64,000 bases of DNA, taken from Sialis fuliginosa (taxonomy: Eukaryota > Arthropoda > Insecta > Megaloptera > Sialidae). Positions 12,216 to 24,039 of the stretch are shown here, piece after piece; positions within the stretch are counted from its first letter, which is position 1, and the number at the start of each line of letters is the position of its first letter. The notes under the pieces were generated by a model. The model was not told the DNA's origin. It did not search any database and was given only the letters and a program-made list of their open reading frames with translations. The stretch spans positions 10,118,267 through 10,182,266 of the forward strand of contig OY540809.1 in the NCBI GenBank assembly GCA_961205875.1, given 5' to 3'. Both the position numbers and the translations under genes were made by a program.

Positions 12216-14631
12216 TTGTTTGTTTTGTTTTGTTTTTTTCTAATTTTATAAATACTTAATATTTTATTATTATTTTTTAAAGACCCAATTAAACCATATG
12301 ATTCCCTGTACTACAATAATTTTACAAAATTAAAAACAAACATGATAATTTTCCCATTTTTCGAGCACTAACAATAAATACAAAATTATAGACATCCCAA
12401 GAGAATAACTACGATAAACAATGACCAAACACCGAAATTTTTAAATTAATAAAGTAATTATATAGCTGCCTTTAATTCATCAGTCTAATTGATGGGATTG
12501 TTTTAATCCCGCGCGCTATGTAGATAAACATCCCTATCCCACTGGTGTAGTTAATATAGCTGATCAATTCACACCGATAAACACAAACTATATACATCAT
12601 GGTCGGTCACAATATTGTTTATTGAGAAGTGGAGTTAATCAACATCATTTACTTGTTTTGGTTTTAATAATCTGATAATTAAAGTAATAAAATAAGTAGC
12701 CATACAAATGTAATTATATGTATATTTATTCAATTTACAGATTTAGGAGACGATATTTAAAAATACAAAATCGAAATTTGTTTATTTGAAAAACCTTTGT
12801 TGCCTGTATATAGGATATTTGACTAAATTTTAAAATATATTGTAAATTATGCGTATTTATGTAATTTGACTTTTGTTTTTTCTTTTCCAAAATTCCGAAA
12901 AAACGCTGACAATAATACATTTTTATTCAAATGAAAATTTTCCCGCTAAAACGCTCATTAAAAATTACAATGTTTAATTAGATTTATTATTAAAATACTG
13001 ACTTAACTCACATAAAAACACTTTTTTTGTTATAAAGCTAATAATTTCCGAGATATTTGCAAAAAAACTGTTTTTGTTGACCTTTGACCTATGCTCTTGT
13101 AATACCAAACGCTCCAGTGCTATCTTTGAGGACTTTTCTCTCTAAAACTGAACTAGCGAGAAATCACTAATTCATAGTGAATATTCACCAATTAAAATAG
13201 TTAAAAGTATACCACTATGAATCAGTGAACAATCACATCTTAAGCTGTGAATCTAAGAATTTTATTTTATTTATTTTTTATGTCAAAAACTGCAGCAGTC
13301 TAAAAAAACAGATTCATTATTTAATAAGCATAAACAAATAGAAAATCATCACGCATGACAATTACACAGCTACACAAAAAAAGTGCGGAGCCAAAAAAGC
13401 AATCTATATAGCATTGTATTATTGGTCGAGCATAGTCGAAATCCAAATTTTTAGAATTTTCTGCTTACCAGTTTTTTTTTAATATGAACTTGAATTTTTC
13501 CAAGTTGACTTAACCCAAAATTCAAGCTGAAATAAATAAAAAACTGGTAAGCAGAAAATTCCAAAAATTTGGTTGATTATGGTTTGTATAAATAAACTTA
13601 CCTGCTTTTTATTAATAACTCACTTATTAAAGCAGTTGATTCGTATAATTTGATAAACCGAAGTACGAGTAATTGCGGTAATGGCGCCACTTTCGATTCA
13701 AAATCACTATTCTTTTAGTGAAATTTAAAGTAACTAATTGAATTAGTGAAATAAAAACTAATTCAGAGTTGATATTTTATTTATATTATCGAAAAAAATG
13801 CTTCGTAAAAAAATTCAGCCTGGTGGAAATTTTTATTCAGACAAAATCTAATTTAACTGGACTAATTAAATATACCTAATATAAAAAAAGTTTTATTGAT
13901 AATTTAAATAATATAATTAAAATACCACCCTCGTACCCACCGTTACATACGTGCATGCAACCCAACCACCCGCCCACTTTTCTCCCACGGCCCTGCTAAT
14001 ATTGCCTTGCGACACGACCGCAAATATGTATTTTAAAAACGCAAACAGGACTATAAAAGACAAATATTAGTCATTTTAAATATTAATTTATGATTTCAGC
14101 ATTTTGTGTTATCAATATTTAATAAAAAAGAACCAACGATTGTTTTTCGTACTCTTGCATTTTTACTTACAGTTTGGAGAAATATGTGCAACTTGTACGA
14201 ACATTCTTAACGAAGGATACATTCATATATTGATGCAATTGAATTAGGTAGTATTCGCTACGGAATAGTTCATTAATTTTGTTAATAATCTCAACTTTTT
14301 ATTGGACTTCACACAGATACGAAACTTTCAATCAATCTTGGTTTTAAAATAAGATCGAGACGATAATATCAGTTTTAAAGGATATTTTTTAGAAAAAAAT
14401 TATACGAAACCAATACCAGTTTAGTTTCTACGAGACGAGACTGCCAATTCGTAAAAAAAGAAAAACCAAAACGAGACGATATTTACACTCTCATAATAAA
14501 ATTAATTATTTTTGTTATAAAATATCAAAAATCATATTACAACTCATTTGTATGTCAATTAATAAGTTATTAGTAGGGTTGTAACTAAAATAAAAACTAT
14601 TGATCGATTAAAATTATACTACAGTGTAAGC
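12216..14631. other. AT-rich stretch with one foldback and no recognised gene
   Basis: No coding signal is evident. A foldback lies at 13438-13580 (listed separately). Near 13920-14035 a more GC-rich segment (CCCACCGTTACATACGTGCATGC and CGACACGACCG) lacks flanking splice or start signals. The region could be part of a very long first intron of the minus-strand GALNT-like gene. Confidence 0.45.
13438..13580. repeat. Inverted repeat / foldback
   Basis: The left arm contains CCAAATTTTTAGAATTTTCT then GCTTACCAGTTTTT. The right arm contains AAAAACTGGTAAGCAGAAAA then TTCCAAAAATTTGG. The arms are about 40 bp with few mismatches and a loop of roughly 55 bp. It is probably a small foldback MITE, but flanking duplications are unclear. 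Confidence 0.65.
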
Positions 14632-14680
14632 TCGTTAATACGTTTTTGAAGGGACTGGGGGTACTAACGAAGTTCCACTG
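14632..14680. mobile_element. Miniature TA-flanked TIR remnant (49 bp)
   Basis: CAGTGTAAGCTCGTTA at the left and CTAACGAAGTTCCACTG at the right are inverted. The unit is flanked by TA (14630-14631 and 14681-14682), so it is a near-minimal mariner-type remnant. A similar one-sided piece, AGTGGAACCTTTTTAGTACG, lies at about 27726. Confidence 0.55.
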
Positions 14681-14767
14681 TATATATATGTAAATGCATG
14701 AATGTATGAGTCCTAAGTCATTAAACTATTGCTGCTAGAATACTCTATAAGTGAAGAACTACACTAT

Positions 14768-16647
14768 GGGCCGGTATTATAAAAGGCAGATAAGTTTACT
14801 CGATGAATAAATAACGACAGTACTAGGTAGTAAAAATAGTATTGTTGTTTCACTTGCTACAGATAAGTTCTTCTCTTTCTGATGTCGACTAGTTCAACAT
14901 TCGGAACGAAAAATTACTAAAAACGGAATAAAAATAACAAATTCACTATAAATATCACTATATCATACCATTAAATTTATTCCCATCTTTTTGCAAGGAA
15001 TAAATATTTACTTGGTCACGTGGTAATTAGAATAAATTGTGGCAGCCATAGTCATAGGTCACAGCTGTTTTGTGGAAATATGCTTACCTACAATTCACAC
15101 GTAAATGTCAAATTTGTTTTGTGTATTATTTAAGGAGTAATATATAATGTTATGAAAATATTGAAACTGCGACCAGCTAGGAATGCTTTAATAATAATTT
15201 TTCAAAAACATGGTAACTTAATTAATAATTATTTCTGCTTATAATAATGTAGATTTTGTGCTAGTTTTATATTTTTATAATTTTTAGAAACAAGCCTGTT
15301 TATTTATATGTACATAGTACATATATACAAATATCCATACATTGTACATATGTATGTGATATGACTCAAGCAAAAGAAACATAAAAAAAGACGAAAGAGA
15401 TTTTTTCATTTGAAGCACATACGAATATACAAAAAATTAAATCAAAATTACTTTGCAGTTTGATACGTAAAGAAATTAATGTTTTGTAAAGGTTTGTACC
15501 GAACAAAATAACATCGTATTTATACGAATAAATACAAAAAACTAAACCAAAATTACTTTGCTGTTTGTTACGGAAAGGAATTAATGTTTTCTAAAGGTTT
15601 GTACCGAACAACATCGTAAGTACATATACATTTTTTTAAAACTAGAAATCATATTTATTAATAGTTTCACAAGAAAAATATTTTTGTTTCTTGTACATTG
15701 TTTTGAAAATTAATGTATAATTATAATCAATAAATTTTTTTGCATAACTATTTACATTATTTACACATTACAAATTTACACATTATTTATTTCATACCCG
15801 AAGCTTTACTCTACGATAACATCAATAAGAAATAAAATAAAGTATTAAATCATTCCTGTTTCTTTTAACTATAGTCTAATTTTAATAAACCAGCAAATTT
15901 TAAATGATAATGTAATACGCAGTCAATTATACCTGCGATTGCAAGACATTATCGATTCTAAAATCTTTTTGGACATTTATATGAGGAAAAATTGTATAAA
16001 TTTAGATCGAAGGAATACAGTAATATAGAAAATTAAAGACCTAAAGATACCGAACTGTCATGGATTTTCAAATACATTCAAGTTTTTATTTTATCAAACC
16101 TTTTTTTTAAATAATTTTCTGCATGTTTTATACCATCCCATCTAAAAATGAAGAAATATGTGCCAATATTGTTGTATTATTATATATCAATAAAATTTAA
16201 CCTTCATTTTGAGCACATAATAAAATTCATAAGAATTTTAAATACTGTAAAAATTCAAATTTCATGTTATGCGTTATATGCATTTACGTATATATGAAGT
16301 TTTAGGTTATTTGTTTGATGCACGTTTGACGTTTCAATATGTACATAGATAAAGAAATCATATAGACGTTATTGGTTGCAATATTTTCAAATGTAAAAAT
16401 TTATTAGAAATCTCCATAATATTGAATTAAAAATTGATATTTTGGAGTTTTTATATGTACATATATAATCACTTTTTACTTTGTATTTAATATGTCTCAA
16501 CATTATTTTGTGTAAAAAAACCGAAATCGATATGACATTTCTGACAATGACATTTCTCAAATAAGGACCTCATAGAATGTGTAAACTATTTGTGGAATAA
16601 ATTTATTCCCTAGAGTAAAAGTTATCTGGCTTTTATAATACCGGGCC
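14768..16647. mobile_element. 1.9-kb non-autonomous DNA transposon candidate
   Basis: The left end GGGCCGGTATTATAAAAGGC, followed by AGATAAGTTTACTC, is inverted at the right end, where GAGTAAAAGTTATCTGGC precedes TTTTATAATACCGGGCC. The match runs for about 40 bp with small gaps. The interior is AT-rich and contains a two-unit tandem repeat but no frame of 60 codons or more. A CCGGTATTATAAA end-like motif recurs near 26866, and CTGGTATTATAAA near 63868. No clear target duplication was found (CTAT at the left, TATG at the right), so the superfamily is open. Confidence 0.55.
15421..15619 (+). repeat. Two-unit tandem repeat, period about 103 bp
   Basis: Unit 1 starts ACGAATATACAAAAAATTAA at 15421 and unit 2 starts ACGAATAAATACAAAAAACT at 15524. 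Both contain AAATTACTTTGC(A/T)GTTTG, then AATTAATGTTTT and GGTTTGTACCGAACAA. They lie inside the 1.9-kb TIR-bounded element. Confidence 0.8.
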
Positions 16648-17296
16648 TATGTGTATCAAAAAATTTACAAAAAAATATTTAAAAAAATATTTGCTATCTA
16701 CATATAAAACATCAATTTTATACAATTTTAACTTTGACCAATTAAAGTAAATATAGTAATTTCAAAATTAAATATCACATGTTTTTAATAAAATATGTTT
16801 AATCAGAAGCCATTCGAATATCATTAAAATTCCCAATCAAAAATAATAATAAATATATTTACATGCTTTACAATTATATATATATTATCGTATATACAAA
16901 ATATACATACATACATAAAACATTTAATCACTTTTTTAAGTGATTATTTTGCCAGATATAGAGTTGATAAATACTGAAATTTACATTTACATATATTCTA
17001 ATAAAACTATAGTGCACTAATGTACACACGAATAAATGTAGACCTAGATATACATATATACATTAACGATAAGGGAATTATAATTTCAAATAAATGGGGA
17101 CTTTCAAATTTACATAACAACATTTCAATAGAAAAATATAATATATGTATATAAAACAATAAAAATAACTTTGATTATGAATGATTTTGAAAAAAATTTG
17201 AAAACGATTTAACTCCTTAAACTCGTTCGAGCCTCGAATCAAATGTTAAAGAGACTGTTAAATGTTTTATCAAAATAAATTTTATAATGCATATTA
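16648..17296. other. AT-rich stretch, nothing recognised
   Basis: The region is rich in TATATA and TACATA tracts with no continuous reading frame and no TIR or splice signal that I could support. Confidence 0.5.
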
Positions 17297-17806
17297 GTCC
17301 TCGGTCCCGGCTTTAAATTTAGAAATAAAAAATATTCCTCTGAAACTTCGTGAGTGAATTCATTTTGGCGTAACCTACAACTTTTTTATCTTCGAAAATT
17401 CTGAGAATTGGGGCGTTTTTGATGTGGTATGCGTCAAACATGTCAATTTAACGAATAACGCTTTCTTTTTTACTTGAATTACAAGATTTTATAATGCAAA
17501 CATCGGGAAATATATTAACCTACAAAAATATTGGTGCATTTAGCGAGACCTACACCCTCAACACGTCAAATTCATGATGTTATGTAATTTATAAATAACC
17601 GGCTGATTTTTGGTAGATAAATAATAGTAAAATGTTATGATTATACTAGCCTACAAAAATCAAGGGTCTTTTGCCCTGACCTACGCCCTAAATATGTTTG
17701 ACACATGCCACATCAAAAACGCCCCAATTCTCAGATAAGAAAGTTGTAGGTTACGCCAAAATGAATCCACTCACGAAGTTTCAGAGGAGTATTTTTTACC
17801 GAGGAC
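17297..17806. mobile_element. MITE with long terminal inverted repeats and TA target site, copy 2
   Basis: It starts GTCCTCGGTCCCGGC, ends ACCGAGGAC and is flanked by TA on both sides. The arms match those of 3941-4508. The interior (ACCTACACCCTCAACA, AACCGGCTGATTTTTG, TGACCTACGCCCTAAA) is the reverse complement of the interior of copy 1. The right end lacks about 20 bp of the arm (the AAAATTTAAAACCGGG portion), so this copy has a deletion. Confidence 0.85.
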
Positions 17807-18385
17807 TATATTCATTAACTTAGCTTACAATAATAATTATCAACTAAATATATATTATATTAATTAAAACAAAGCACAATCATGTAATGTATTTTATCGA
17901 TGATAAACAATAATAATTTAATACATAAATTAAAAATCTATTTCTATAATTAAAACTATTAATAACTAATCACTTCATTCCATCAACAATATCCACCTCT
18001 ATAAATTTAATTAATTAACTTTTAAAACATAGACAGAGAATTCCACCACTGGCCATTATAACGGTGATGATGTATGCGGCATTATCATGAAAAGACTAAT
18101 TGATCCATTTTCTTAATTATTGTTGAAATTATACAATAATGCGAGCTTTATACCGGGCTCGTTCCCAATTAATTTGTAAATACACAGTCGATGTGCCACA
18201 TTACAGTAGTTATCAATCAATTAACCAGATAACCTCGCTATCGGTTGTGGCAGGGATTCAGGGCCGCATACGCCATACCCTACCGTACTATATTTTAACT
18301 ATATAATAGTCACTATAATATAAGATCAAAAACGTAACCACACAAAATAACAAATACTAAAAGAGTTTCGTATTGAAATATAATA
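17807..18385. other. Gene-free; a moderately GC-rich patch at 18.0-18.3 kb
   Basis: Positions 18040-18295 hold a more complex sequence than the surroundings (CCACTGGCCATTATAACGG, ATACCGGGCTCGTTCCCAAT, CGCTATCGGTTGTGGCAGGG). AATTAATT and TTAATTATTG homeodomain-type motifs occur. No ORF or splice signal accompanies it. It may be conserved non-coding DNA or an old repeat; the sequence alone cannot decide. Confidence 0.35.
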
Positions 18386-18898
18386 ACCAATCTTGGCAAG
18401 GACCCCAGTAATGGCAAATTTTTAATTAAATGTACTGAATTAGAAATATGTGTTGATATTTGATTACTACCATTTCTGAATATTAATCTGTATATATTTA
18501 ACTGCATGTCTTACAGCGTGATTTGATGACAATCGGTTAATAGGTGTCAAAATGGTGGACATTTAAACTAATTATTAGTATGATTTTTTTATTAATTATT
18601 ATATTATCATAGCAACTGCTTTACATTGTTTTAAATTTGACGATTCTTTCTTTTATATATTTTGTGTCGTAGTACTTATCATTTTGTAATCATTAGTAAG
18701 TGTCCATCACTATGTATTTATTACTGGTTTCACCTTTGCCAAGCATATTTGCGGACTTTGGTAATTAAATTGATTAAATAAAGAGTTATTTGTTTTATTA
18801 GTAACATGATTTCATGAGAGTTACAAAAAACAAGCCCATTAATCAAAAAAAAACAAAAATTTGCTCTTATAGCGACCATAATTGGTGCCTTTACCTTA
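18386..18898 (-). mobile_element. TA-flanked MITE of the AGGTACTGGCACC family, copy 1 (inverted)
   Basis: The sequence aligns in reverse complement with 46003-46504. Shared blocks are CCATTTCTGAATATTAATCT, CAGCGTGATTTGATGAC, TGTCGTAGTACTTATC, CTAATTACC and the terminal region ATTGGTGCCTTTACCTT. The end at the low-coordinate side (CCAATCTTGGCAAGG) is degraded. The minus-strand frame at 18313-18507 contains the translated stretch YRLIFRNGSNQIS, also present at 46352-46603. That similarity reflects the shared element. Confidence 0.7.
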
Positions 18899-19722
18899 TA
18901 ATCATGTTCTAGTAATTAAGACCTACATTTTGATACCCCACATGCCTAAGTTTGAAAAAGTTTTTGCCTAATATGCCGCTCCCTCTGAAAATAATTTTTA
19001 TATACATTCGGGGGTCATAATTTTGCATATTTAGTTACAATTTCAAGTTTCTAAGTTATATAGTTTACGAGATATTTTGCTGTTACAGACAGACAGACGG
19101 ACGGATGAGAAATTATGATTATAAGACATTTACGTAAACCTAAAAAAAGAATTCGAAAGAGATTAACTTCTTCTTTATGTTTCATTTTTTTTATTTAAAC
19201 GCCTGGTTCCACACTTGATGATGAAATTATTCATATACTAATTAAAAAACACCTCTCATCTCAGAAGATTTAATTTTTTCACAACTATTTCTTTCACTAA
19301 ATAGGAATAGTAGTTTATTTCACCATTCAAAATCTCTATTAATCTCTCATTATTAAAGAAACCTCCTTATTTCCCAACATTTGTTTGAAGTTGTATACAA
19401 TTTTTTATAAAAAATTATAATACTTTTTTATACAAAATTTTAACATGTGTAAATTATTTAACCATTCTGTATGTAAATTATTGTGCATACATATGTATAA
19501 TATCAAACACTATTAAGAGTAAACAAACCGTTATTTAAAACTTCATAGAAACGTTATCAAAGTGATCTATTTTTATACCATTTATTTATAAAATGCTTAT
19601 TAGCCTTCCATTTTAATAGTAAATATTTATCATTGTCTTCATTAATATTTTCATAAATATATCTGAACTTATTACATAGGTAAAAAAGTAATATACGCGC
19701 ATATGATTAACATTCTACAAAT
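18899..19722. other. Non-coding stretch with a repeat tail
   Basis: GTTACAGACAGACAGACGG at about 19082 ends a segment resembling the repeat family of 6565 and 20728. The remainder is AT-rich with no supported gene. Confidence 0.45.
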
Positions 19723-19893
19723 ATGTATCTGAACATTTTTTGGCTCTCCAGCACATTGAAAATTAATTTGAACCCTGTTTCCGAAAATCCGGAAAGAAAT
19801 TTCCCCTGTGTCCGATATGAATTCAATCACGAATTTTTGAACATCTGGTTCGAAAAAAAACAGTTAGAATGCAGTCGAATGCTTGGATTTCTT

Positions 19894-19949
19894 CTGACGT
19901 TTTCCGAATGTATCGAAAAAGAATTCACGAACGCATTCGGAAACGTCAG
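19894..19949. repeat. Short hairpin
   Basis: CTGACGTTTTCCGAATG and CATTCGGAAACGTCAG form a stem of about 16 bp with a loop of about 23 nt. It falls within the 79-codon plus-strand frame 19723-19962, which shows no recognisable domain and which I do not call as a gene. Repeated TCCGAA/TTCGGA words around 19750-20110 suggest an old palindromic repeat. Confidence 0.55.
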
Positions 19950-19962
19950 TATCGGATTTTAG

Positions 19963-20727
19963 GAGAAACCTTAACATATTAACAAACGTTTTCTGGATGC
20001 TTACATATAGTCAACGGATCAAAAAAAAACCATATAATTCTTATTTGTCCTGAATTACATCCATCTCGGACAGAGAGGAAATTACTATCCGAATACTCGG
20101 AAATCGAGTGCTTGTAGTCCTGCCTTAAGGTTCTGTTAAAAACGGAAAGCCTATTGGCAAGGTGTCAGTATATTTCTGTCTGTCGATATCTATAAAATTA
20201 ATTAATCTTCGTAATTAATTGAATTAATATTAATATGAAATTATTTTACAATAAGAAAAAGAAACTATATTCCACAGCCACGAAGTGAACTATAATTGCA
20301 CTTCATTACTCTAATATAATTTCTCTCCAAGATAAATACACAAATTAAATGCATATCTACATACATACTTTACTACTAACTGTCTTGTGTGTACATTCAT
20401 ACTTAACTTCATACATGGAGTATTTACGTTTACCATCTTCAAGTCAAGATAATAAGCTTTACGCGAAAAGCTTCATAATCGGTTTGTAAAGTCAAATATT
20501 ACACATACAAACTGAAATAATGTACTTTGTTGTTTTGTCTTATTTTTTACATTCGAATATGTACCGTTTACAGTTTATGAATAGTGAAGCAAATTTGTTT
20601 GTAAATGATTATTCAGCTCTCCAAGATTACTTAATACTTAAATAAAACATAAATATGCAACGAGGCGTCACAAATCTATAATTGACGTGTTTATGAAAAT
20701 GTAACATTGGTTGTATATTTTTGTTTT
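19963..20727. other. AT-rich stretch, nothing recognised
   Basis: No coding, splice or terminal-repeat signal could be supported between the hairpin-containing segment and the next dispersed repeat. Confidence 0.45.
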
Positions 20728-21070
20728 TTCGAAAAAATGAATAGAACATAAATTATAGATAATAATATTACCTATAATTTTTAACTTCACCATTTTTCTC
20801 TAATTCGCACTGTTTCAAAAATTATTCGAAAAATTCAAAAATATGAGGTTTTCTTCCTAGACAAAAATTAATCTCAAATATAAAATTTCACCCTTCTACG
20901 ATTTGTCGTATTTGAGTTACAGTGCTTACAGACAGTCAGAATGGATTCAGGGAGGGTCAAAATAGAAATTCCATTAAAATCCGGATTTCGAAAAAAATCG
21001 GCTTCACTCTAATTATACCTACTATGTATATATTTCATATACATGGGTATATATACGAAAGTAAAAAAAC
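20728..21070 (+). repeat. Dispersed repeat family with GACAGAC module, copy 2
   Basis: It is collinear with 6565-6965: GAATAGAACATAAAT, TTACCTATAATTTTTAAC, CTACGATTTGTCGTATTTGA, CAGAATGGATTCAGGGAGG and AAAATCCGGATTTCGAAAAA. The microsatellite-like CAGACAGACGG present in copy 1 is reduced here, so copy 1 carries an expansion or copy 2 a deletion of about 25 bp. Confidence 0.65.
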
Positions 21071-21271
21071 GTAAATTATAAACGTTTTGATATTTTTTAG
21101 TACCAAGCATAGCTCATTATTTCTGAGTTAAAACGAAGCAAAAACAATTCACACATTATTATTACTTATAACTGACATACTTCCTTTTCATGCAAACAAT
21201 ACGTTCAACATTTTCATTCAATTATAAAAATTCATAAAACTTTATTAACAAAACATAAATGAAATGTATAA

Positions 21272-21377
21272 ATAATCAAGACGTTACAAAAAGCTAATTG
21301 CCTGGTAGTGTACGTAGTACAGATTATGCGGTCGAACAGTTCTCCTAATTCCTTTGTATTCGCGAACAATCCACATG
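21272..21377 (+). other. Candidate exon ending at a strong donor
   Basis: A frame open from 21272 contains ATG at 21326 (M R S N S S P N S F V F ...). It ends at CATG|GTAAGTGAGAGAG, a near-consensus donor at 21378. The surrounding 21300-21500 segment is more GC-rich than its neighbours and includes GTGACGTGACAGTTAC-like words. There is no homology I recognise, no acceptor upstream and no other exon to join to. It could be a first exon, a 5' UTR exon or chance. Confidence 0.2.
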
Positions 21378-21952
21378 GTAAGTGAGAGAGAGACGGATAT
21401 TCCCAGCGAATGACGTGACAGTTACAATATAGTAGTTAGTTGTAAGTACACACAGACAGACAGTTCCTTTCACAAGAGGATGACGTTATTTGCCACGCGT
21501 ATTATGCGCTTCTACACCTTCAGATTATCTGCTTATAATGAAATCCTATTTAATACTCAACACCTTCTATATAACATGCCTATCGTGTTGTTGTTACAAT
21601 AAATATAATCAAAATTTTATTATTTGTCACTAGATAGGTATAAATTGTTTGGCGTATACAGGGCCGTAACTAGAAACTCGGGGGGCCCAGGGCAAGGGGT
21701 GACCGAGGGACCCCCACAATATGCAAAAAGAAAAATTGAAGACTTTTTTGATCATAGCTTACAAACTGTAAATGTAAACCTATAAATTTCTGCTAGAACT
21801 TATTAGTAAAATAAAGGCCATTAAAATCAAAATTAGTAATACTTTTTTTTGCTCCTAGCTTACAAAATTGTACTACGTTACATTTTTACGCTGCGGGCGT
21901 ATATTCATTCATTAGTTGAGTCAAGGTGTCTTTACTACTAACTATTACTATA
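21378..21952. other. Non-coding; fragment of a GC-rich repeat near 21.66 kb
   Basis: CAGGGCCGTAACTAG at 21659, followed by G and C runs, resembles the start of CAGTGGCG-like MITEs and the CAGGGCCGTACATAT segment at 48895. No matching right end was identified. No gene is visible. Confidence 0.4.
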
Positions 21953-22143
21953 AGGGTCGATCCAGACTATCGAGCTGATCTCGGTCCGGTCTCGCTCCAG
22001 TCAAATATTTAATATAGTAATACTGTATCGGAGCGTGATTGGACCGAGACCTGAGCGATACCTATAGTGTGAATGATTTCATTGTTTACTGTTTATTTAT
22101 ATTTGATTAGAACAAGATCGGCTCGATAGTCTGGATCGACCCT
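21953..22143. mobile_element. Short MITE with 28-bp inverted termini
   Basis: AGGGTCGATCCAGACTATCG at the left and its inverse CGATAGTCTGGATCGACCCT at the right bound 191 bp. The match continues inward (AGCTGATCT versus AGATCGGCT). The interior holds a second CGGTCCGGTCTCGCTCC / GGAGCGTGATTGGACCGAG inversion, so much of the element can fold. The flanks TATA and AAAG give no clear duplication. Confidence 0.7.
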
Positions 22144-24019
22144 AAAGGAGAAAACTGCATACGAAACGAGAGTCAGGTATGTCTCGTCTCGTCTCAGTTT
22201 CGAATATTACAACTGATAGTCTCGTCTCATTAAAATGAAGCCATATCGTCTCGTAAAATATCAAACCGGTCACGTGACCGATATCAAGATAGAAACCAAG
22301 AAAAGTCTCAGCCACGTCTGAATTTTTTTTATAAACTATCTGCAATGGGAGCCACGGGCCTTTCTTATACGTAATACTGAAAGTGGACAGTGTACGTGTT
22401 ACTAATTTTATTTTTTTTAATATTTCTGACAAACTAATAAGAGATAAATAGAATAAAATTAATGGGACATAAATTATAGATAATAATATTCTCGCAGTTT
22501 TGTAACCACCGAGTGGCTAGTATCTATAATAATACGGAATAATTTCTATAAAGCCATTTAGAAAAAAGGTAATAATTAATTAATTAATGCCATGGAACTG
22601 TCAAATATATGACTTTGATACTCCGTTCAGAGTGTTTGCAAGCTAACTAATATCACTCAATTTCGTTATAATATCGGACATAAATTAATGAATTTTGAAA
22701 ATTAAAGTTAAATTTTGACATATGCCCACGTACATACTAATTAAATAATCTGCCCACTGAACAGATTTGTTTATGGATAATTTAATTGCAAATTGTAATT
22801 ATGTATTCCTTTCCCAAATATGTTACATATTGGTATACCGCGTAACATGTATCTTAAAATATCAGCTAATTAATGACATCGAAAAATACAGGACTAAAAA
22901 ATGTTTTTTTGAACTTTGAACTTTAAATGTTTTTACACCAGTGCAGTGGAGTTTTCTCTGTAAGTACTACTAAGAGTTCATAACACATCCAATAATAATT
23001 AAATAAATTAATTATTGATATTTTTTAGCCGGTATGTTTTCAAAAAGTAGCATTGAAAAATAATAATGAATATTGTATCAAATTATAATATTTTTTATAT
23101 CACATCATGGTACGCCACTGATTCACCCCTAAGCTTTCAAAAATAAAACCTGTATGAAATTTTATTGCCGTAAAAAAGTATTTATTATCGTATCTTATTT
23201 TTTTACGAGATACAAGTTATTTCGTAAAAATTTAGATGAGTTTCACTGACAATACTGTCAATAGAATTCGTATGGTTAAAAAATATATTAAATTTTAATC
23301 AATACGAAGTTAATTAAATTTATAAAATAACATATTTGATCACTGTTTATTTTAATTTTTTTTTTTGACAAAATTGTGTATTTCCATTAGGTATTATTAA
23401 TTTTTATAATTTTGTTGAATAAAAAACCATATTTCGAAGACAATATTTATATGTTAATTAACTAATAACTATAGTACAGGTAACGAAGGGAAAAATCATC
23501 CTGTTTTTGGGCTATGAAAATTGGCAAACATGTACTTGTACAGTGTACCCATAATAATACACTTTGCACAAGTCTTCATACATAGGCCTTGGAAAAAAGT
23601 TTGACATCAGTTTGAATTTTAATTTAATTATTATTGAATAACTTCAAAACAAATGAAGATACCGAAGCGTGCCTTTTATCAAAATTTACAAAAATGTTTA
23701 CTTTTCAAAAATATTTCAAAATTTCTTCCAATATATCTACCTAAATTGTTAAAAAGTCACTGTCAAACAGAAAATTAAGTGCAATTAATCAAAAAATAAT
23801 GTTTAAATAGATATTAAACTGATAATAATCGGGCTAAATATCCTGTATAAAAATTACGTAGAATAAAATTATACAATTTTTTATACAAGGTACAGTAGTC
23901 AAATTTTAAATATTTATTTTTAAATAAATTTTTTTTAAAGTATTAACAAAATCATATGAATAGTGTGTTATGAAAATTAGTAAGTATTACACATAATAAT
24001 GATACAGATATTTTTCCAA
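22144..24019. other. AT-rich, no recognised gene; contains a repeat copy at 22.32-22.50 kb
   Basis: 22320-22500 is a second copy of the 6085-6260 repeat (GGGAGCCACGGG, CTTTCTTATACGTAAT). The minus-strand frame 22142-22432 crosses this repeat and the neighbouring MITE end, so I reject it as a gene. The rest shows no usable signal. Confidence 0.5.
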
Positions 24020-24039
24020 TTTTGTCATGTACAGTGAAA

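Noticed and set aside
18313-18507. 64-codon minus-strand frame similar in translation to 46352-46603
   Set aside because: Both lie in copies of the same TA-flanked MITE; the similarity is at DNA level and no transposase motif is seen.
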